Shown in pieces: positions 20,691-29,190 of a DNA stretch of 64,000 nt; positions within the stretch are counted from its first letter, which is position 1, and every line of letters begins with the position of its first letter. A program made the position numbers and the translations under genes. The notes beneath the pieces were generated by a model, which did not search any database, was not told where the DNA came from, and saw nothing but the letters and a program-made list of their open reading frames with translations. Origin of the DNA: Brevibacterium oceani (lineage in GTDB: Bacteria; Actinomycetota; Actinomycetes; Actinomycetales; Brevibacteriaceae); the NCBI RefSeq assembly GCF_013623835.1, contig NZ_JABKDE010000004.1:248001-312000 (forward strand), written 5' to 3'.

Positions 20691-20754
20691 CGGGTAACGC
20701 GAAACTCGAAAGACGCGTCGTCAGCGACGTGCTTTTCGAGTTTTGCGCTACCTG
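20691..20754. repeat. Long imperfect palindrome, 30-base arms
   Basis: Two 30-base arms match at 24 of 30 positions around a 4-base TCAG loop. The outer part reads ACGCGAAACTCGAAA on the left and its near complement on the right, and the right edge ends CTACCTGAGGG. The same CTACCTGA edge occurs in the palindrome at 23767-23828, so both may belong to one intergenic repeat family. It sits between the asd terminator and the metal transporter operon. Confidence 0.7.
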
Positions 20755-20803
20755 AGGGCCGGAGGTGCGGCGAGCGCGCCGCAACACATAAAAGCGTTGC
20801 TAT

Positions 20804-20819
20804 ATATAAATATTTATAT
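20804..20819. promoter_or_regulatory. AT-rich 16-bp palindrome in the metal transporter promoter
   Basis: The 16-mer ATATAAATATTTATAT is a perfect palindrome inside an AT-only stretch of about 20 bases, 73 bases upstream of the metal-binding lipoprotein. A TTGCTA hexamer at 20797 could be the -35. The site is well placed for a metal-sensing repressor such as Zur or MntR, but the sequence is not a close match to a consensus I know. Confidence 0.5.
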
Positions 20820-20891
20820 TAGTGGCGAGCCGCTGATCTGAGTATCGTCGTCGATGTTGACCACGTTGAACTCAGTTTTGAAAGGCCCACC

Positions 20892-21989
20892 ATGACATCT
20901 TCCCGCATCGCTCTCACCACCGGAGCCATCGCCGCCTCGACGGCCTTGGTCCTCAGCGGTTGCGGAGGAGGATCTGCCGCTTCCGGCTCTGACTCCGGTT
21001 CGGGGGATCTGAAGGTCGTCACCTCGACGAACGTCTACGCCGACATCGTCTCCCAGGTTGCCGGAGACTTCGCGGAAGTGACCCCGATCATCGATGACCC
21101 GAACCAGGACCCGCACTCCTACGAGGCGACCACACAGGACCGTCTCAAGCTGTCGAAGGCCGACCTCGTCGTGGAGAACGGCGGCGGCTACGACGCCTTC
21201 ATGACCACGATGCTCGAAGCCTCGGATGCTGATGTGGAGACGATCGATGCTGTCTCGATCTCCGGTCTTCCCGGTTCCGAGGGCCTCGGCAACGAACCTC
21301 ACGACCACGGGCACGAACACGGTGATGATGAGGAAGAGGCCCACGGTGGCGGTCACACCCACGAAGAGGGTGACGAGCACGAGCACTCCGACGAGGGCGA
21401 TGAGCACTCCGAGGAAGAGCACGAAGGACATGACCACGAGGGCCACGATCACGGCGAGTTCAACGAACATGTCTGGTACTCGGTGCCGACGATGACGAAG
21501 CTCGTCGACGAAGTGGCCGACCACCTCGGCGAGGCTCTGCCGGAGCACAAGGACGACTTCGCTGCGAATGCGAAGGACTACAAGAGTGAACTCGGGGGGC
21601 TGCAGGACGATATCGATGCGGTGAAGAAGGAGCACGGCGGCGAGAAGGCCGCGGCGACCGAACCTGTGCCGCTGTGGCTGTTTGACGATATGGGTCTGGA
21701 GAACATCACCTCTGATGAGTTCCTCGAGGCCGTCGAAGAAGGCAATGATGTGCCGCCTCTGGTGCTCAAGGCCGCGAAGAAGCAGATCTCCGACGGGGAA
21801 GCCGTGGTTCTTGGTTACAATACTCAGGCGGCAGGTCCGCAGGCGGAAGAGCTCAAGTCCACGGCTGAGGACTCCGATGTTCCGGTCGTCGACCTCGCCG
21901 AGACCATGCCGGAAGGTGAGCACTACACTGACTGGATCGGCGGCTACGTCTCCGACATCTCGACAGCTCTCGAAGGACACAAACACTGA
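20892..21989 (+). CDS. Metal ABC transporter substrate-binding lipoprotein (ZnuA-like)
   Basis: A 365-residue lipoprotein with signal peptide and lipobox LSGC (Cys near residue 25). It belongs to the cluster A-I zinc/manganese-binding family: VVTSTNVYADIVSQVAGD, then DPNQDPHSYEATTQDR with a metal His, and EHVWYSVPTMTKLVDEVADHL with a second. Between residues about 133 and 190 it has a long His/Asp/Glu loop (many HDHGHEH-type runs), which in zinc importers collects Zn from the medium. ATG at 20892 follows GAAAGG. First gene of a three-gene operon; zinc is the likeliest substrate, manganese the alternative. Confidence 0.92.
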   Translation: MTSSRIALTTGAIAASTALVLSGCGGGSAASGSDSGSGDLKVVTSTNVYADIVSQVAGDFAEVTPIIDDPNQDPHSYEATTQDRLKLSKADLVVENGGGYDAFMTTMLEASDADVETIDAVSISGLPGSEGLGNEPHDHGHEHGDDEEEAHGGGHTHEEGDEHEHSDEGDEHSEEEHEGHDHEGHDHGEFNEHVWYSVPTMTKLVDEVADHLGEALPEHKDDFAANAKDYKSELGGLQDDIDAVKKEHGGEKAAATEPVPLWLFDDMGLENITSDEFLEAVEEGNDVPPLVLKAAKKQISDGEAVVLGYNTQAAGPQAEELKSTAEDSDVPVVDLAETMPEGEHYTDWIGGYVSDISTALEGHKH

Positions 21990-21991
21990 CA

Positions 21992-22858
21992 ATGGCAAAA
22001 GAATCCGACGCTTCCGCACCGACGTCACTCCGGGAGCCGGTGATTCGCCTGCGCGGGGCCGAACTGCGGTTCGGTCCCCGCGTGCTCTGGCATGATCTCG
22101 ACCTCGACGTCGCGCCGGGGGAGTTCGTGGCGGTCCTCGGCCCCAACGGCACCGGCAAGACCTCGCTGCTCAAGGTATTACTCGGGCAGAACACGCTGTC
22201 CGCCGGCACTGCTGAGGTCGGCGGCAGGCAGGTCCATTCGGGCAACCCGGCCATCGGCTACATACCCCAGCAGCGCGGAATCGACCCGCACACCCCGATG
22301 CGCGGGCGCGACCTCGTGCGGATGGGCATCGACGGTCACAAATGGGGGATGGGCCTGCTCTCGCGAGGCCGGAAGAAGAAGGTCGACGAGCTGCTCGCCG
22401 CTGTCGGTGCCACCGACTACGCCGATGCGCCCGCGGGCACCGTCTCCGGCGGTGAGCTGCAGCGACTGCGAGTGGCCCAGTCCCTGGCCAACGATCCCTC
22501 CGTGCTCCTGTGCGACGAACCGCTGCTCTCTCTCGATATGCATCACCAGAAGGTCGTCGCGGCACTGCTGAATGAGCAGCGGGTCGAACCTGACACCGCG
22601 GTTGTCTTCGTCACCCACGAGATCAACCCGATCCTGCCCTACGTCGACCGGATCCTCTACATCGTCGGCGGACACTTCCTCGTCGGCACCCCCGCCGAGG
22701 TGATGACCACCGAGTCGCTGTCCCGCCTCTACGGCTCCCCGGTCGAGGTCGTGCAGGTCGGTGGACGCCTCGTCGTCGTCGGCGGCGAAGAGGAGTGCGT
22801 GGACCACCATCACATGCCCGATGAGGAATTCGATCTGGACGCGGCGGTGAACCGATGA
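21992..22858 (+). CDS. Metal ABC transporter, ATP-binding protein (ZnuC-like)
   Basis: A 288-residue ABC ATPase with Walker A GPNGTGKT (about residue 51), signature VSGGELQRLRVAQ and Walker B SVLLCDEPLLSLD, followed by the switch His in VFVTHE. It starts two bases after the stop of the binding-protein gene and overlaps the permease gene by four bases. Odd: the residue after Walker B is Leu-Leu-Ser-Leu-Asp rather than the usual TSALD. The C-terminal 40 residues are acidic and His-containing (CVDHHHMPDEEFD), possibly a metal-responsive tail. Confidence 0.92.
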   Translation: MAKESDASAPTSLREPVIRLRGAELRFGPRVLWHDLDLDVAPGEFVAVLGPNGTGKTSLLKVLLGQNTLSAGTAEVGGRQVHSGNPAIGYIPQQRGIDPHTPMRGRDLVRMGIDGHKWGMGLLSRGRKKKVDELLAAVGATDYADAPAGTVSGGELQRLRVAQSLANDPSVLLCDEPLLSLDMHHQKVVAALLNEQRVEPDTAVVFVTHEINPILPYVDRILYIVGGHFLVGTPAEVMTTESLSRLYGSPVEVVQVGGRLVVVGGEEECVDHHHMPDEEFDLDAAVNR

Positions 22859-23766
22859 GTATCACAGAGATCTTCGGCAACCTCTTCACCTTCGAAGACT
22901 ACGGCGAACTCGTCGGTCTGCTGGCCAATTCCCTCATCGCTGCCGCACTCCTCGGCGTCGTCGGGGGTCTCATCAGCGTCTTCGTCATGGCCCGCGACAT
23001 TCCCTTCGCCGTCCACGGAGTCTCCGAACTCTCCTTCGCGGGAGCCGCCTTCGCCCTGCTCATCGGCTTCGACGTCGTCGCCGGATCGATCGTCGGATCG
23101 ATCGTGGCGGCACTGATCATCGGAGTCGGCGGAGCCAAGGCCTCGGAGAAGAACGCCATCATCGGTGTGCTCATGCCGTTCGGTCTGGGGTTGGCGATCC
23201 TCTTCCTCGCCCTCTATGACGGGCGCGCAGCCAACAAGTTCGGGCTGCTGACCGGGCAGATCGTCGCGATCACCCCGAGCCAGATCCTCACCCTGATCAT
23301 CTGTGCCCTCGCGGTTCTGGTGGTGCTTGTGATCGTGTGGCGCCCGCTGCTGTTCTCCAGCCTCGATCCCGAGGTGGCCCGGGCCAAGGGAGTGCCGGTC
23401 TCGTTGCTGACGATCGTCTTCATGCTCACCCTCGGACTGGCGGTGGCGCTGAGCGTGCAGGTCGTCGGCGTCCTCCTCGTCCTCGCCCTGCTCATCACCC
23501 CGGCGGCCGCGGCCACGCAGCTCTCCGCCTCCCCAGTGTGGGTGCCGGTGCTCAGTGTGATCTTCGCGGTGACAGCCTCGGTGGGCGGCATCCTCATCGC
23601 CCTGGGTTCTCCCGTGGTACCGATCAGCCCGTTCGTCACGACGATCTCGTTCCTCATCTACGTCGTCTGCCGCCTCGTCGGGGGACGCCGGATGAAGTCC
23701 CTGCACCGACGCCGCGCCGCTCGTGCGGCCAAAGACCACAACACATCCCAGCCCGCCACCCCTTAA
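22855..23766 (+). CDS. Metal ABC transporter permease (ZnuB-like)
   Basis: A 303-residue ABC-3 family permease with about eight hydrophobic segments. The family block PFAVHGVSELSFAGAAFALL is near residue 50 and ARAKGVPVSLL is in the ATPase-contact region. ATG overlaps the ATPase stop (ATGA). The stop codon TAA directly abuts the long palindrome at 23767. Completes a Zn/Mn importer with the two preceding genes. Confidence 0.92.
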   Translation: MSITEIFGNLFTFEDYGELVGLLANSLIAAALLGVVGGLISVFVMARDIPFAVHGVSELSFAGAAFALLIGFDVVAGSIVGSIVAALIIGVGGAKASEKNAIIGVLMPFGLGLAILFLALYDGRAANKFGLLTGQIVAITPSQILTLIICALAVLVVLVIVWRPLLFSSLDPEVARAKGVPVSLLTIVFMLTLGLAVALSVQVVGVLLVLALLITPAAAATQLSASPVWVPVLSVIFAVTASVGGILIALGSPVVPISPFVTTISFLIYVVCRLVGGRRMKSLHRRRAARAAKDHNTSQPATP

Positions 23767-23828
23767 TTGCTACCTGACGGCGGCGCAGCAACGTGGCGCG
23801 AGGTTGCTGGGCCGCCGTCAGGTAGCAA
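23767..23828. repeat. Long near-perfect palindrome, 26-base arms
   Basis: Two 26-base arms match at 25 of 26 positions around a 10-base loop (23793-23802). The arms begin TTGCTACCTGACGG and the repeat starts at the base after the permease stop codon. The fold would be exceptionally stable and could end transcription, but without a T run. It shares the CTACCTGA edge with the palindrome at 20691. Confidence 0.8.
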
Positions 23829-23851
23829 GGGGAGGGGATAGAGTTGGGGAA

Positions 23852-24784
23852 ATGAAGAAGCGCGCTCTCCTCGCCGGTGCTCTCGCCGTCCCCGCGGCCG
23901 CCGGCATCTGGGGTGCGGTCATCGAACCGCATCTCTTCGCCATCCGTCGACATACCCTGCCGATCCTGCCGGCCGGGGCGCAGAGCATCCGCGTCCTCCA
24001 CGTCGCCGACCTGCACCTGGCACCGTGGCAGAAGCACCGCGCCTCCTGGGTCAAGGCGCTCACCCGGCTGCAGCCGGATCTCGTCGTCAACACCGGCGAC
24101 AACCTCTCCGCCGACATCGTGCCCGAGGTCCTCGACGTCTTCTCGGGCCTGCTCGACGTTCCCGGCGTCTTCGTCCTCGGGTCGAACGACTTCTTCTCTC
24201 CGCAGGCGAAGAATCCGGCGAAGTATCTGCGTTCCCCCTCGGAGGTCAAGCACCGTGTCGACCCCGACCTCGACGTCAAGGCCCTTGTTCGCGGGTTCGA
24301 AGGCGAATCCGCGACGGGCGGGGCCGGTTGGCATTTCCTCGACAACGCCGAGGCGGCCCTGACAATCAAGGGCACCCGCATCGATTTCTCCGGTCTCGGT
24401 GATGCTCACATCGACCGTGACCGCATCCGGTGGAGTGGGGAAGCGGCGGGAGACGGCGTGCTCGAGCATCCGCGCTTCGACCCGGAGGCCGGTCTCAAGG
24501 TGGGCGTGACGCATGCCCCGTATTCGCGGACCTTGGAGGCGTTCGCCTCGGCGGGGGCGGATCTCATCATGGCCGGGCACACGCACGGCGGACAGATCCG
24601 GGTGCCCTTCTGGGGAGCACCGGTGACGAACTGCGATCTGGATCGGACACGCGCGAGAGGCGTCTTTTCCTATCGTGGCAGCCTCGTCGAGATCTCCGCC
24701 GGCCTCGGCTTCTCACCGTACTCACCTGTGCGTTTCGCCTGCCGACCGGAAGTCAGCGTCCTCGAACTCGTCGCCCGGGTCTGA
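23852..24784 (+). CDS. Metallophosphoesterase with N-terminal membrane anchor
   Basis: A 310-residue calcineurin-like phosphoesterase. An N-terminal hydrophobic helix (KKRALLAGALAVPAAAGIWG) anchors it in the membrane with the catalytic domain outside. Metal-binding motifs are seen in order: VADLHL (D-x-H), NTGDN (GD), GSNDF (usually GNHD; here the His is replaced by Asp after Asn) and AGHTHGGQIRVP (GHTH). The closest described group is the YkuE/YaeI-like phosphodiesterases. ATG at 23852 follows GGGGA; the longer in-frame extension to 23723 runs through the palindrome and is rejected. Confidence 0.85.
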   Translation: MKKRALLAGALAVPAAAGIWGAVIEPHLFAIRRHTLPILPAGAQSIRVLHVADLHLAPWQKHRASWVKALTRLQPDLVVNTGDNLSADIVPEVLDVFSGLLDVPGVFVLGSNDFFSPQAKNPAKYLRSPSEVKHRVDPDLDVKALVRGFEGESATGGAGWHFLDNAEAALTIKGTRIDFSGLGDAHIDRDRIRWSGEAAGDGVLEHPRFDPEAGLKVGVTHAPYSRTLEAFASAGADLIMAGHTHGGQIRVPFWGAPVTNCDLDRTRARGVFSYRGSLVEISAGLGFSPYSPVRFACRPEVSVLELVARV

Positions 24785-24839
24785 CTCGTTCAGCGGTTTC
24801 TGAAGATTTGCACAAGGCGAATTCGCTAAACTTGTTTTC

Positions 24840-27209
24840 ATGGTGTCTCCTGAGTCAAACCCCACTCCGACCAAGATGGGCGCGTTCATGCAGTTCGTCG
24901 CCGTCAGCGCGGTGGCGGGCATCGTCGCCGCCGGTCTTGCCATCCCCGGAGTCGGCGTAGCCACAGCCAGCGCGAACAGCGCGGTCGAGATCTTCGATTC
25001 GCTTCCCGCCACCTTGGAGATCAAGGATCTCGGCGAGAAGTCGACGATGCTCGCCTCCGATGGGTCCAAGCTCGCGGACTTTTACTGGCAGAACCGCCAA
25101 GAGGTGCCGCTGGACGAAATCTCGGACAACATGCAGAATGCGACGATCGCCGTCGAGGACTATCGGTACTTCGAACACGGCGGCGTCGATATCGAGGGCA
25201 TCGCCCGTGCAGCGGTGCACAATATGGTGTCCTCGACGACGCAGGGCGGATCGACACTGACCCAGCAGTACGTGAAGAACGTGCTCGCCGAGAACGCCCA
25301 CGCCGAGGAGAACGAAGAAGGCGTCGCAGCGGCGAAGGAGTCCGAAGGCACCGCCGGCTACGCGCGTAAGCTGCGTGAGGCCAAGCTCGCTGTTGCGGTT
25401 GAGAAGAAGTATGACAAGAAAGAAATCCTCAACCGCTACATGAACATCAACAACTACTCGGGATCTCCGAACGTCTACGGCGTCGAAGCCGCCGCCTACC
25501 GGTACTGGGGCATCCACGCGAAGGATCTCAACATCCAGCAGTCGGCGATGCTCGCCGGAATCGTGCAGAACCCTTCCGCGTTCAACCCGCAGCGGTTCCC
25601 CGACCAGGTACTCAAACGCCGCAATACTGTGCTCGGGCAGATGCTCAAGTACAAGCACATCACGCAGAAGGAATACGACAAGGCGGTCAAGACCGACCTC
25701 GACCTCGATCTGCATGAGACGCCGAACGGCTGCTCGGCGGCCAAGAGCAAGTCAGAGTTCTTCTGCAACTACGTCCAGAACGTCATCATGAATGATGACA
25801 CCTTCGGCGACACAGTCGATAAGCGACTCGCCTTCCTCCAGCGTGGCGGCCTGACGATCAAGACCAGCCTCAATCCCGATATCCAGAAGATCGCGGACAA
25901 AGAGGTTAAGAAGCGTGTGCCCGTCGGTGACCCCTCCGGTGCCGGTCACGCGCTGGTGACGATCGAACCCGGCACCGGTGAGGTCATCGCCATGGCCGAG
26001 AACCGTGAGTACACCGCCGGAGAGGTCAAGAAGAAGGACAAGAACAAGAAGACCTCGATCAACTACACCGTCGACAAGAAGCACAACGGCGGTGGCGGAT
26101 TCCAGGTCGGTTCGACATGGAAGCCCTTCGTGCTGGCCACATGGCTGAAGGAAGGCAAGAGCCTCAACACCACAGTCAACGCCACGAAGCGCAACTTCCC
26201 AGCGAGCTCTTGGAAGTACAGCGGCTGCCCGAACATGGGCGGCGACTGGGATCCGAACAACGCCGGCGACGGCGAGGGAAAAGGCTCGATGACCGCGCTC
26301 GAAGCGACGAAGAAGTCCGTCAACACGGGCTACGCCGCTATGGGCAATCAGCTCAACATGTGCGACATCATGGACACTGCGATGGATCTGGGCATCCGCT
26401 ACGGCAGCGGCGAGACCCTCGACTACAAGAACAAGCAGGGCTTCATCCAGGCCCTGTCGCCCTCATCCATCCTCGGTACGACCGAGACCACCCCGATCGC
26501 CATGGCCGCGGCATTCGCGACCTTCGCGAACGAAGGAGAGTTCTGCGGCCCCAAGCCGATCACCGAGATCAAGGACCGCAACGGGAAAAAGGTCGATGTT
26601 CCGGGCGAAGGCTGCAAACGAGTCCTCGACAAGGACGTGGCCAAGGGCGTCGCGTATGCGCTGACGCAGACCTTCAACGGTGGTACGACCACCGGTCTCG
26701 GAATCGGCGTGCCTGCCGGTGCGAAGACCGGTACGACGAACTTCGACGTCGGCCACACCTGGCTGCTCGGGTTCACGAAGACCCTGGCAACTGCGGTCTG
26801 GACAGGTGACCCCAGCGGAACCCGCGACTGGCGTACCAACGGCGCCGGTGCCGTGCGCGGACACATCTACGGTGCCACGATCTCCGGTAAGACCTGGCAG
26901 GCCTACATGAGCCAGGCGGTCAAGGAGACCAAGGGCAATACCGGCTTCCCCAAGCCCAGCGGCAAGTACTTCCAGGGCGGCGGCTCCGGAGGCGGCGGCG
27001 GATCGTCGACCAACGGCCGCAGCGGCGGCGGTGGTGGCGGTACCGGCGGTGGCGGCTCGTCGAACGGCGGCGGTGGAGGCACCGGCGGCGGCTCGTCGAA
27101 CGGCGGCGGTGGAGGCACCGGCGGCGGTGGCGGTGGCAACGGCGGAGGAGATGGCGGCGACGGCGGAGGAGATGGCGGCGACGAGGCACCAGGTCTCGGC
27201 GGCAACTGA
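24840..27209 (+). CDS. Class A penicillin-binding protein (transglycosylase/transpeptidase)
   Basis: A 789-residue bifunctional cell-wall synthase. A single TM helix lies near residues 15-40. The GT51 glycosyltransferase domain has EDYRYFEHGGVD with the catalytic Glu and STLTQQYVKN; the transpeptidase has STWK (active Ser near residue 425), KSVNTG (SxN) and AKTGTT (KTG, near residue 631). The last 90 residues are an unusual run of Gly-Ser and Gly-Asp repeats ending in APGLGGN. Homologous in position to M. tuberculosis ponA2, though no PASTA domain is seen. Confidence 0.93.
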   Translation: MVSPESNPTPTKMGAFMQFVAVSAVAGIVAAGLAIPGVGVATASANSAVEIFDSLPATLEIKDLGEKSTMLASDGSKLADFYWQNRQEVPLDEISDNMQNATIAVEDYRYFEHGGVDIEGIARAAVHNMVSSTTQGGSTLTQQYVKNVLAENAHAEENEEGVAAAKESEGTAGYARKLREAKLAVAVEKKYDKKEILNRYMNINNYSGSPNVYGVEAAAYRYWGIHAKDLNIQQSAMLAGIVQNPSAFNPQRFPDQVLKRRNTVLGQMLKYKHITQKEYDKAVKTDLDLDLHETPNGCSAAKSKSEFFCNYVQNVIMNDDTFGDTVDKRLAFLQRGGLTIKTSLNPDIQKIADKEVKKRVPVGDPSGAGHALVTIEPGTGEVIAMAENREYTAGEVKKKDKNKKTSINYTVDKKHNGGGGFQVGSTWKPFVLATWLKEGKSLNTTVNATKRNFPASSWKYSGCPNMGGDWDPNNAGDGEGKGSMTALEATKKSVNTGYAAMGNQLNMCDIMDTAMDLGIRYGSGETLDYKNKQGFIQALSPSSILGTTETTPIAMAAAFATFANEGEFCGPKPITEIKDRNGKKVDVPGEGCKRVLDKDVAKGVAYALTQTFNGGTTTGLGIGVPAGAKTGTTNFDVGHTWLLGFTKTLATAVWTGDPSGTRDWRTNGAGAVRGHIYGATISGKTWQAYMSQAVKETKGNTGFPKPSGKYFQGGGSGGGGGSSTNGRSGGGGGGTGGGGSSNGGGGGTGGGSSNGGGGGTGGGGGGNGGGDGGDGGGDGGDEAPGLGGN

Positions 27210-27261
27210 GACGTCCGCGTCGTCATCCCGGCGTCCGGTCGATCGGGCCCGCTGATCGTGT

Positions 27262-27294
27262 GAGGCGCGGTGGTCACCACGACCACCGCGCCTC
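27262..27294 (+). terminator. Hairpin terminator after the PBP gene
   Basis: A perfect 14-base stem (GAGGCGCGGTGGTC and its complement) with ACCAC loop, 53 bases after the PBP stop. The rest of the 302-base gap to the next gene (27295-27511) holds no recognisable gene; a whiB gene often present here in relatives is not seen. Confidence 0.8.
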
Positions 27295-27511
27295 CTCTGA
27301 TTCAACCGGCGTACTCTGCGCCGGCCCCGTCGGGACCGCCGCCTGGTTCACGGCCGCCTCCTTCATCGACTGACCGACGGCGTTCAGCGAGCTATCAAGA
27401 GCGCCGCCGCCGTGTCTCCCCACTTGACGCAACGGCCTCACTGAAAAAGGTCTTCTCGGATAGTGTTGGGATTGGCACCTGCCAATGTTGAAGAGACAAC
27501 CGAGGAGAATC

Positions 27512-27667
27512 ATGACCAAGTGGGAATACGTCACCGTGCCGCTCATCGTCCATGCGACGAAGCAGATCCTCGATCAGTGGGGCGAGGACGGTTACGAACT
27601 CGTCCAAGTCGTCCCCGGTCCGGACAACAACGGCCTCGTCGCCTACCTCAAGCGCCCGAAGGAATAG
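27512..27667 (+). CDS. Small conserved protein of the DUF4177-like type
   Basis: A 51-residue protein (TKWEYVTVPLIVHATKQILDQW, then GYELVQVVPGP) with no membrane helix. The compact beta-alpha-beta layout with a WE start and GYELV matches DUF4177-type small proteins and the short gene next to ridA in mycobacteria (Rv3678A). ATG at 27512 has a strong GGAG ribosome-binding site nine bases before it; an upstream in-frame ATG at 27485 has none. Function unknown, gene order conserved. Confidence 0.8.
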   Translation: MTKWEYVTVPLIVHATKQILDQWGEDGYELVQVVPGPDNNGLVAYLKRPKE

Positions 27668-27749
27668 GCGAAACCCCGGCGCCGAGGTAGCTGCCAGCCC
27701 TCCCGGGTCCGCCGTCATCGTTCACACCACCAACGTCGAAAGAGCAACC

Positions 27750-28223
27750 ATGTCGAAAACTCTTGACCGCCTCACCGAACTCGGCCTCGAGCTGCCCGAG
27801 ATCGCCGCTCCTGCCGGTGCCTACGTTCCCGCACTGCGCACCGGTGACTACGTCTACACCTCCGGCCAGCTGCCTGTCGTCGACGGCAAACTGCCGGCCA
27901 CCGGCCACATCGGCTCCGACGTCGATCTCGACACCGGCTACCAGCTGGCCCGCACCGCCGGACTCAACGCCCTGGCCGCGATCGCCGGCGTCATCGGCGA
28001 CCTGGATCAGATCGTGCGCGTCGTCAAGGTCACCGGCTTCGTCAACTCCGCCGATGACTTCACCCAGCAGCCGGCCGTGATCAACGGCGTCTCCGAACTC
28101 TACGGCGAGATCTTCGGCGACCGCGGTCAGCACGCCCGCAGCGCCGTCGGCGTGAACACCCTGCCCCTGGGCACCCCGGTCGAGGTCGAGGTCGTCGTCG
28201 AGGTTGCAGGCGATGCCGCTTAG
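27750..28223 (+). CDS. RidA family enamine/imine deaminase
   Basis: A 157-residue YjgF/RidA protein. It hydrolyses reactive enamine/imine intermediates released by PLP enzymes, normally as a trimer. Seen are YVYTSGQLPVVDGKLP, the TAGLNALAAIAGVIGDLDQIVRVVKVTGFVNS core, and the GQHARSAVGVNTLPLGTPVEVEVVVEV terminus with the conserved Arg. The Glu of the usual C-terminal motif is in place. The ATG at 27750 is preferred over longer extensions because AAAGAG precedes it. Overlaps the next gene by 11 bases. Confidence 0.92.
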   Translation: MSKTLDRLTELGLELPEIAAPAGAYVPALRTGDYVYTSGQLPVVDGKLPATGHIGSDVDLDTGYQLARTAGLNALAAIAGVIGDLDQIVRVVKVTGFVNSADDFTQQPAVINGVSELYGEIFGDRGQHARSAVGVNTLPLGTPVEVEVVVEVAGDAA

Positions 28224-29190
28224 CGGACGCACCCTTCCCGTCTCGTCGGAACTGCGCTGGCTGCTCGACCAGTGGCAGTCCGACGGACGGTGGCCCGTCC
28301 CTGAGGCCCCACGCCCCACCTCGGCGATCGTGCTGATCAGGGACGCTGTCGACGGTCTTGAAGTCTTCATCACCCGACAGCTCGACGCCCGGGGCGTCGA
28401 GGACCGCAATCGGTGGGCATTTCCCACCACCAGCCTGCGCCCGGGCGATGTGCGCAAACTGCCGCTGGCCGGGTGGAACTCCGCCCGCTGCGCACGGGCA
28501 CTGAGCATCGAGAACAGATCCCGCGCCCTCCACCACTTCTCCGCAGCCGCACGCATCGCTTTCGCCGCCACCGGCGTTCTGCTCGCCGAAGACGTCGACC
28601 GTGAGATCGTCGCCGCCCCGCAGACAGATTGGCGAGGCACCCGATCCCGGCTGTTCACCAACGAAGTCTCCTGGTCGCAGATCCTGCGTGACCGTGACCT
28701 GCGCCTGCGCCCCGACCTGTGCAAACCGTGGCTGCGCTGGATCAACACGCCCACCCAGCTGCACCGCTTCGACACCACCTTCTTCATCGCGACCGTACCC
28801 TTCGGACAGGAGGTCGACTTCCTGTCACCGAACGAGACCTCCGGCGGGTGGAAACGCCCCGGTCAGATCCTTGCCGAAGCCGGAGGCGACCCCAACAGCA
28901 TCGGTGCCAGCGCCCGACTCATCGTCGAAAGCCTCGCCGAGGTCGCCACCGTCGGAGCAGCCATGGCACAGGTGCGCAACGTCCATCCTCTGCGCCCCGA
29001 GGTCATCAGCGTCGACGGCGAGTGGAAGGTCGTCATCCAAGCCGGCAAGGACCCGCACGGGAAGGGATCGCTGCGCGACCGGGCGATTGCCGTCGGTGAG
29101 AACGACAACGACCAGAACCCTGGCTTCCTGACCTTCAGCGGCGATGACGACGAAGACGACCGAACAGACGAGGAGAGCGAGGACTCATGA
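28213..29190 (+). CDS. Nudix-fold protein lacking the catalytic Nudix box
   Basis: A 325-residue protein similar in layout to the NUDT19/RP2-type coenzyme A hydrolases: PRPTSAIVLIRDAVDGLEVFITRQ then WAFPTT, and then, after an insertion, AAARIAFAATGVLLAEDV. The usual helix in this position is RExFEExGVLLA. Here all three metal-binding Glu are replaced (Ile, Ala, Ala), so the enzyme cannot bind Mg in the normal way and is probably inactive or has another role. The ATG at 28213 overlaps ridA. Its stop overlaps the MBL gene. Ends in an acidic tail. Confidence 0.8.
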   Translation: MPLSGRTLPVSSELRWLLDQWQSDGRWPVPEAPRPTSAIVLIRDAVDGLEVFITRQLDARGVEDRNRWAFPTTSLRPGDVRKLPLAGWNSARCARALSIENRSRALHHFSAAARIAFAATGVLLAEDVDREIVAAPQTDWRGTRSRLFTNEVSWSQILRDRDLRLRPDLCKPWLRWINTPTQLHRFDTTFFIATVPFGQEVDFLSPNETSGGWKRPGQILAEAGGDPNSIGASARLIVESLAEVATVGAAMAQVRNVHPLRPEVISVDGEWKVVIQAGKDPHGKGSLRDRAIAVGENDNDQNPGFLTFSGDDDEDDRTDEESEDS

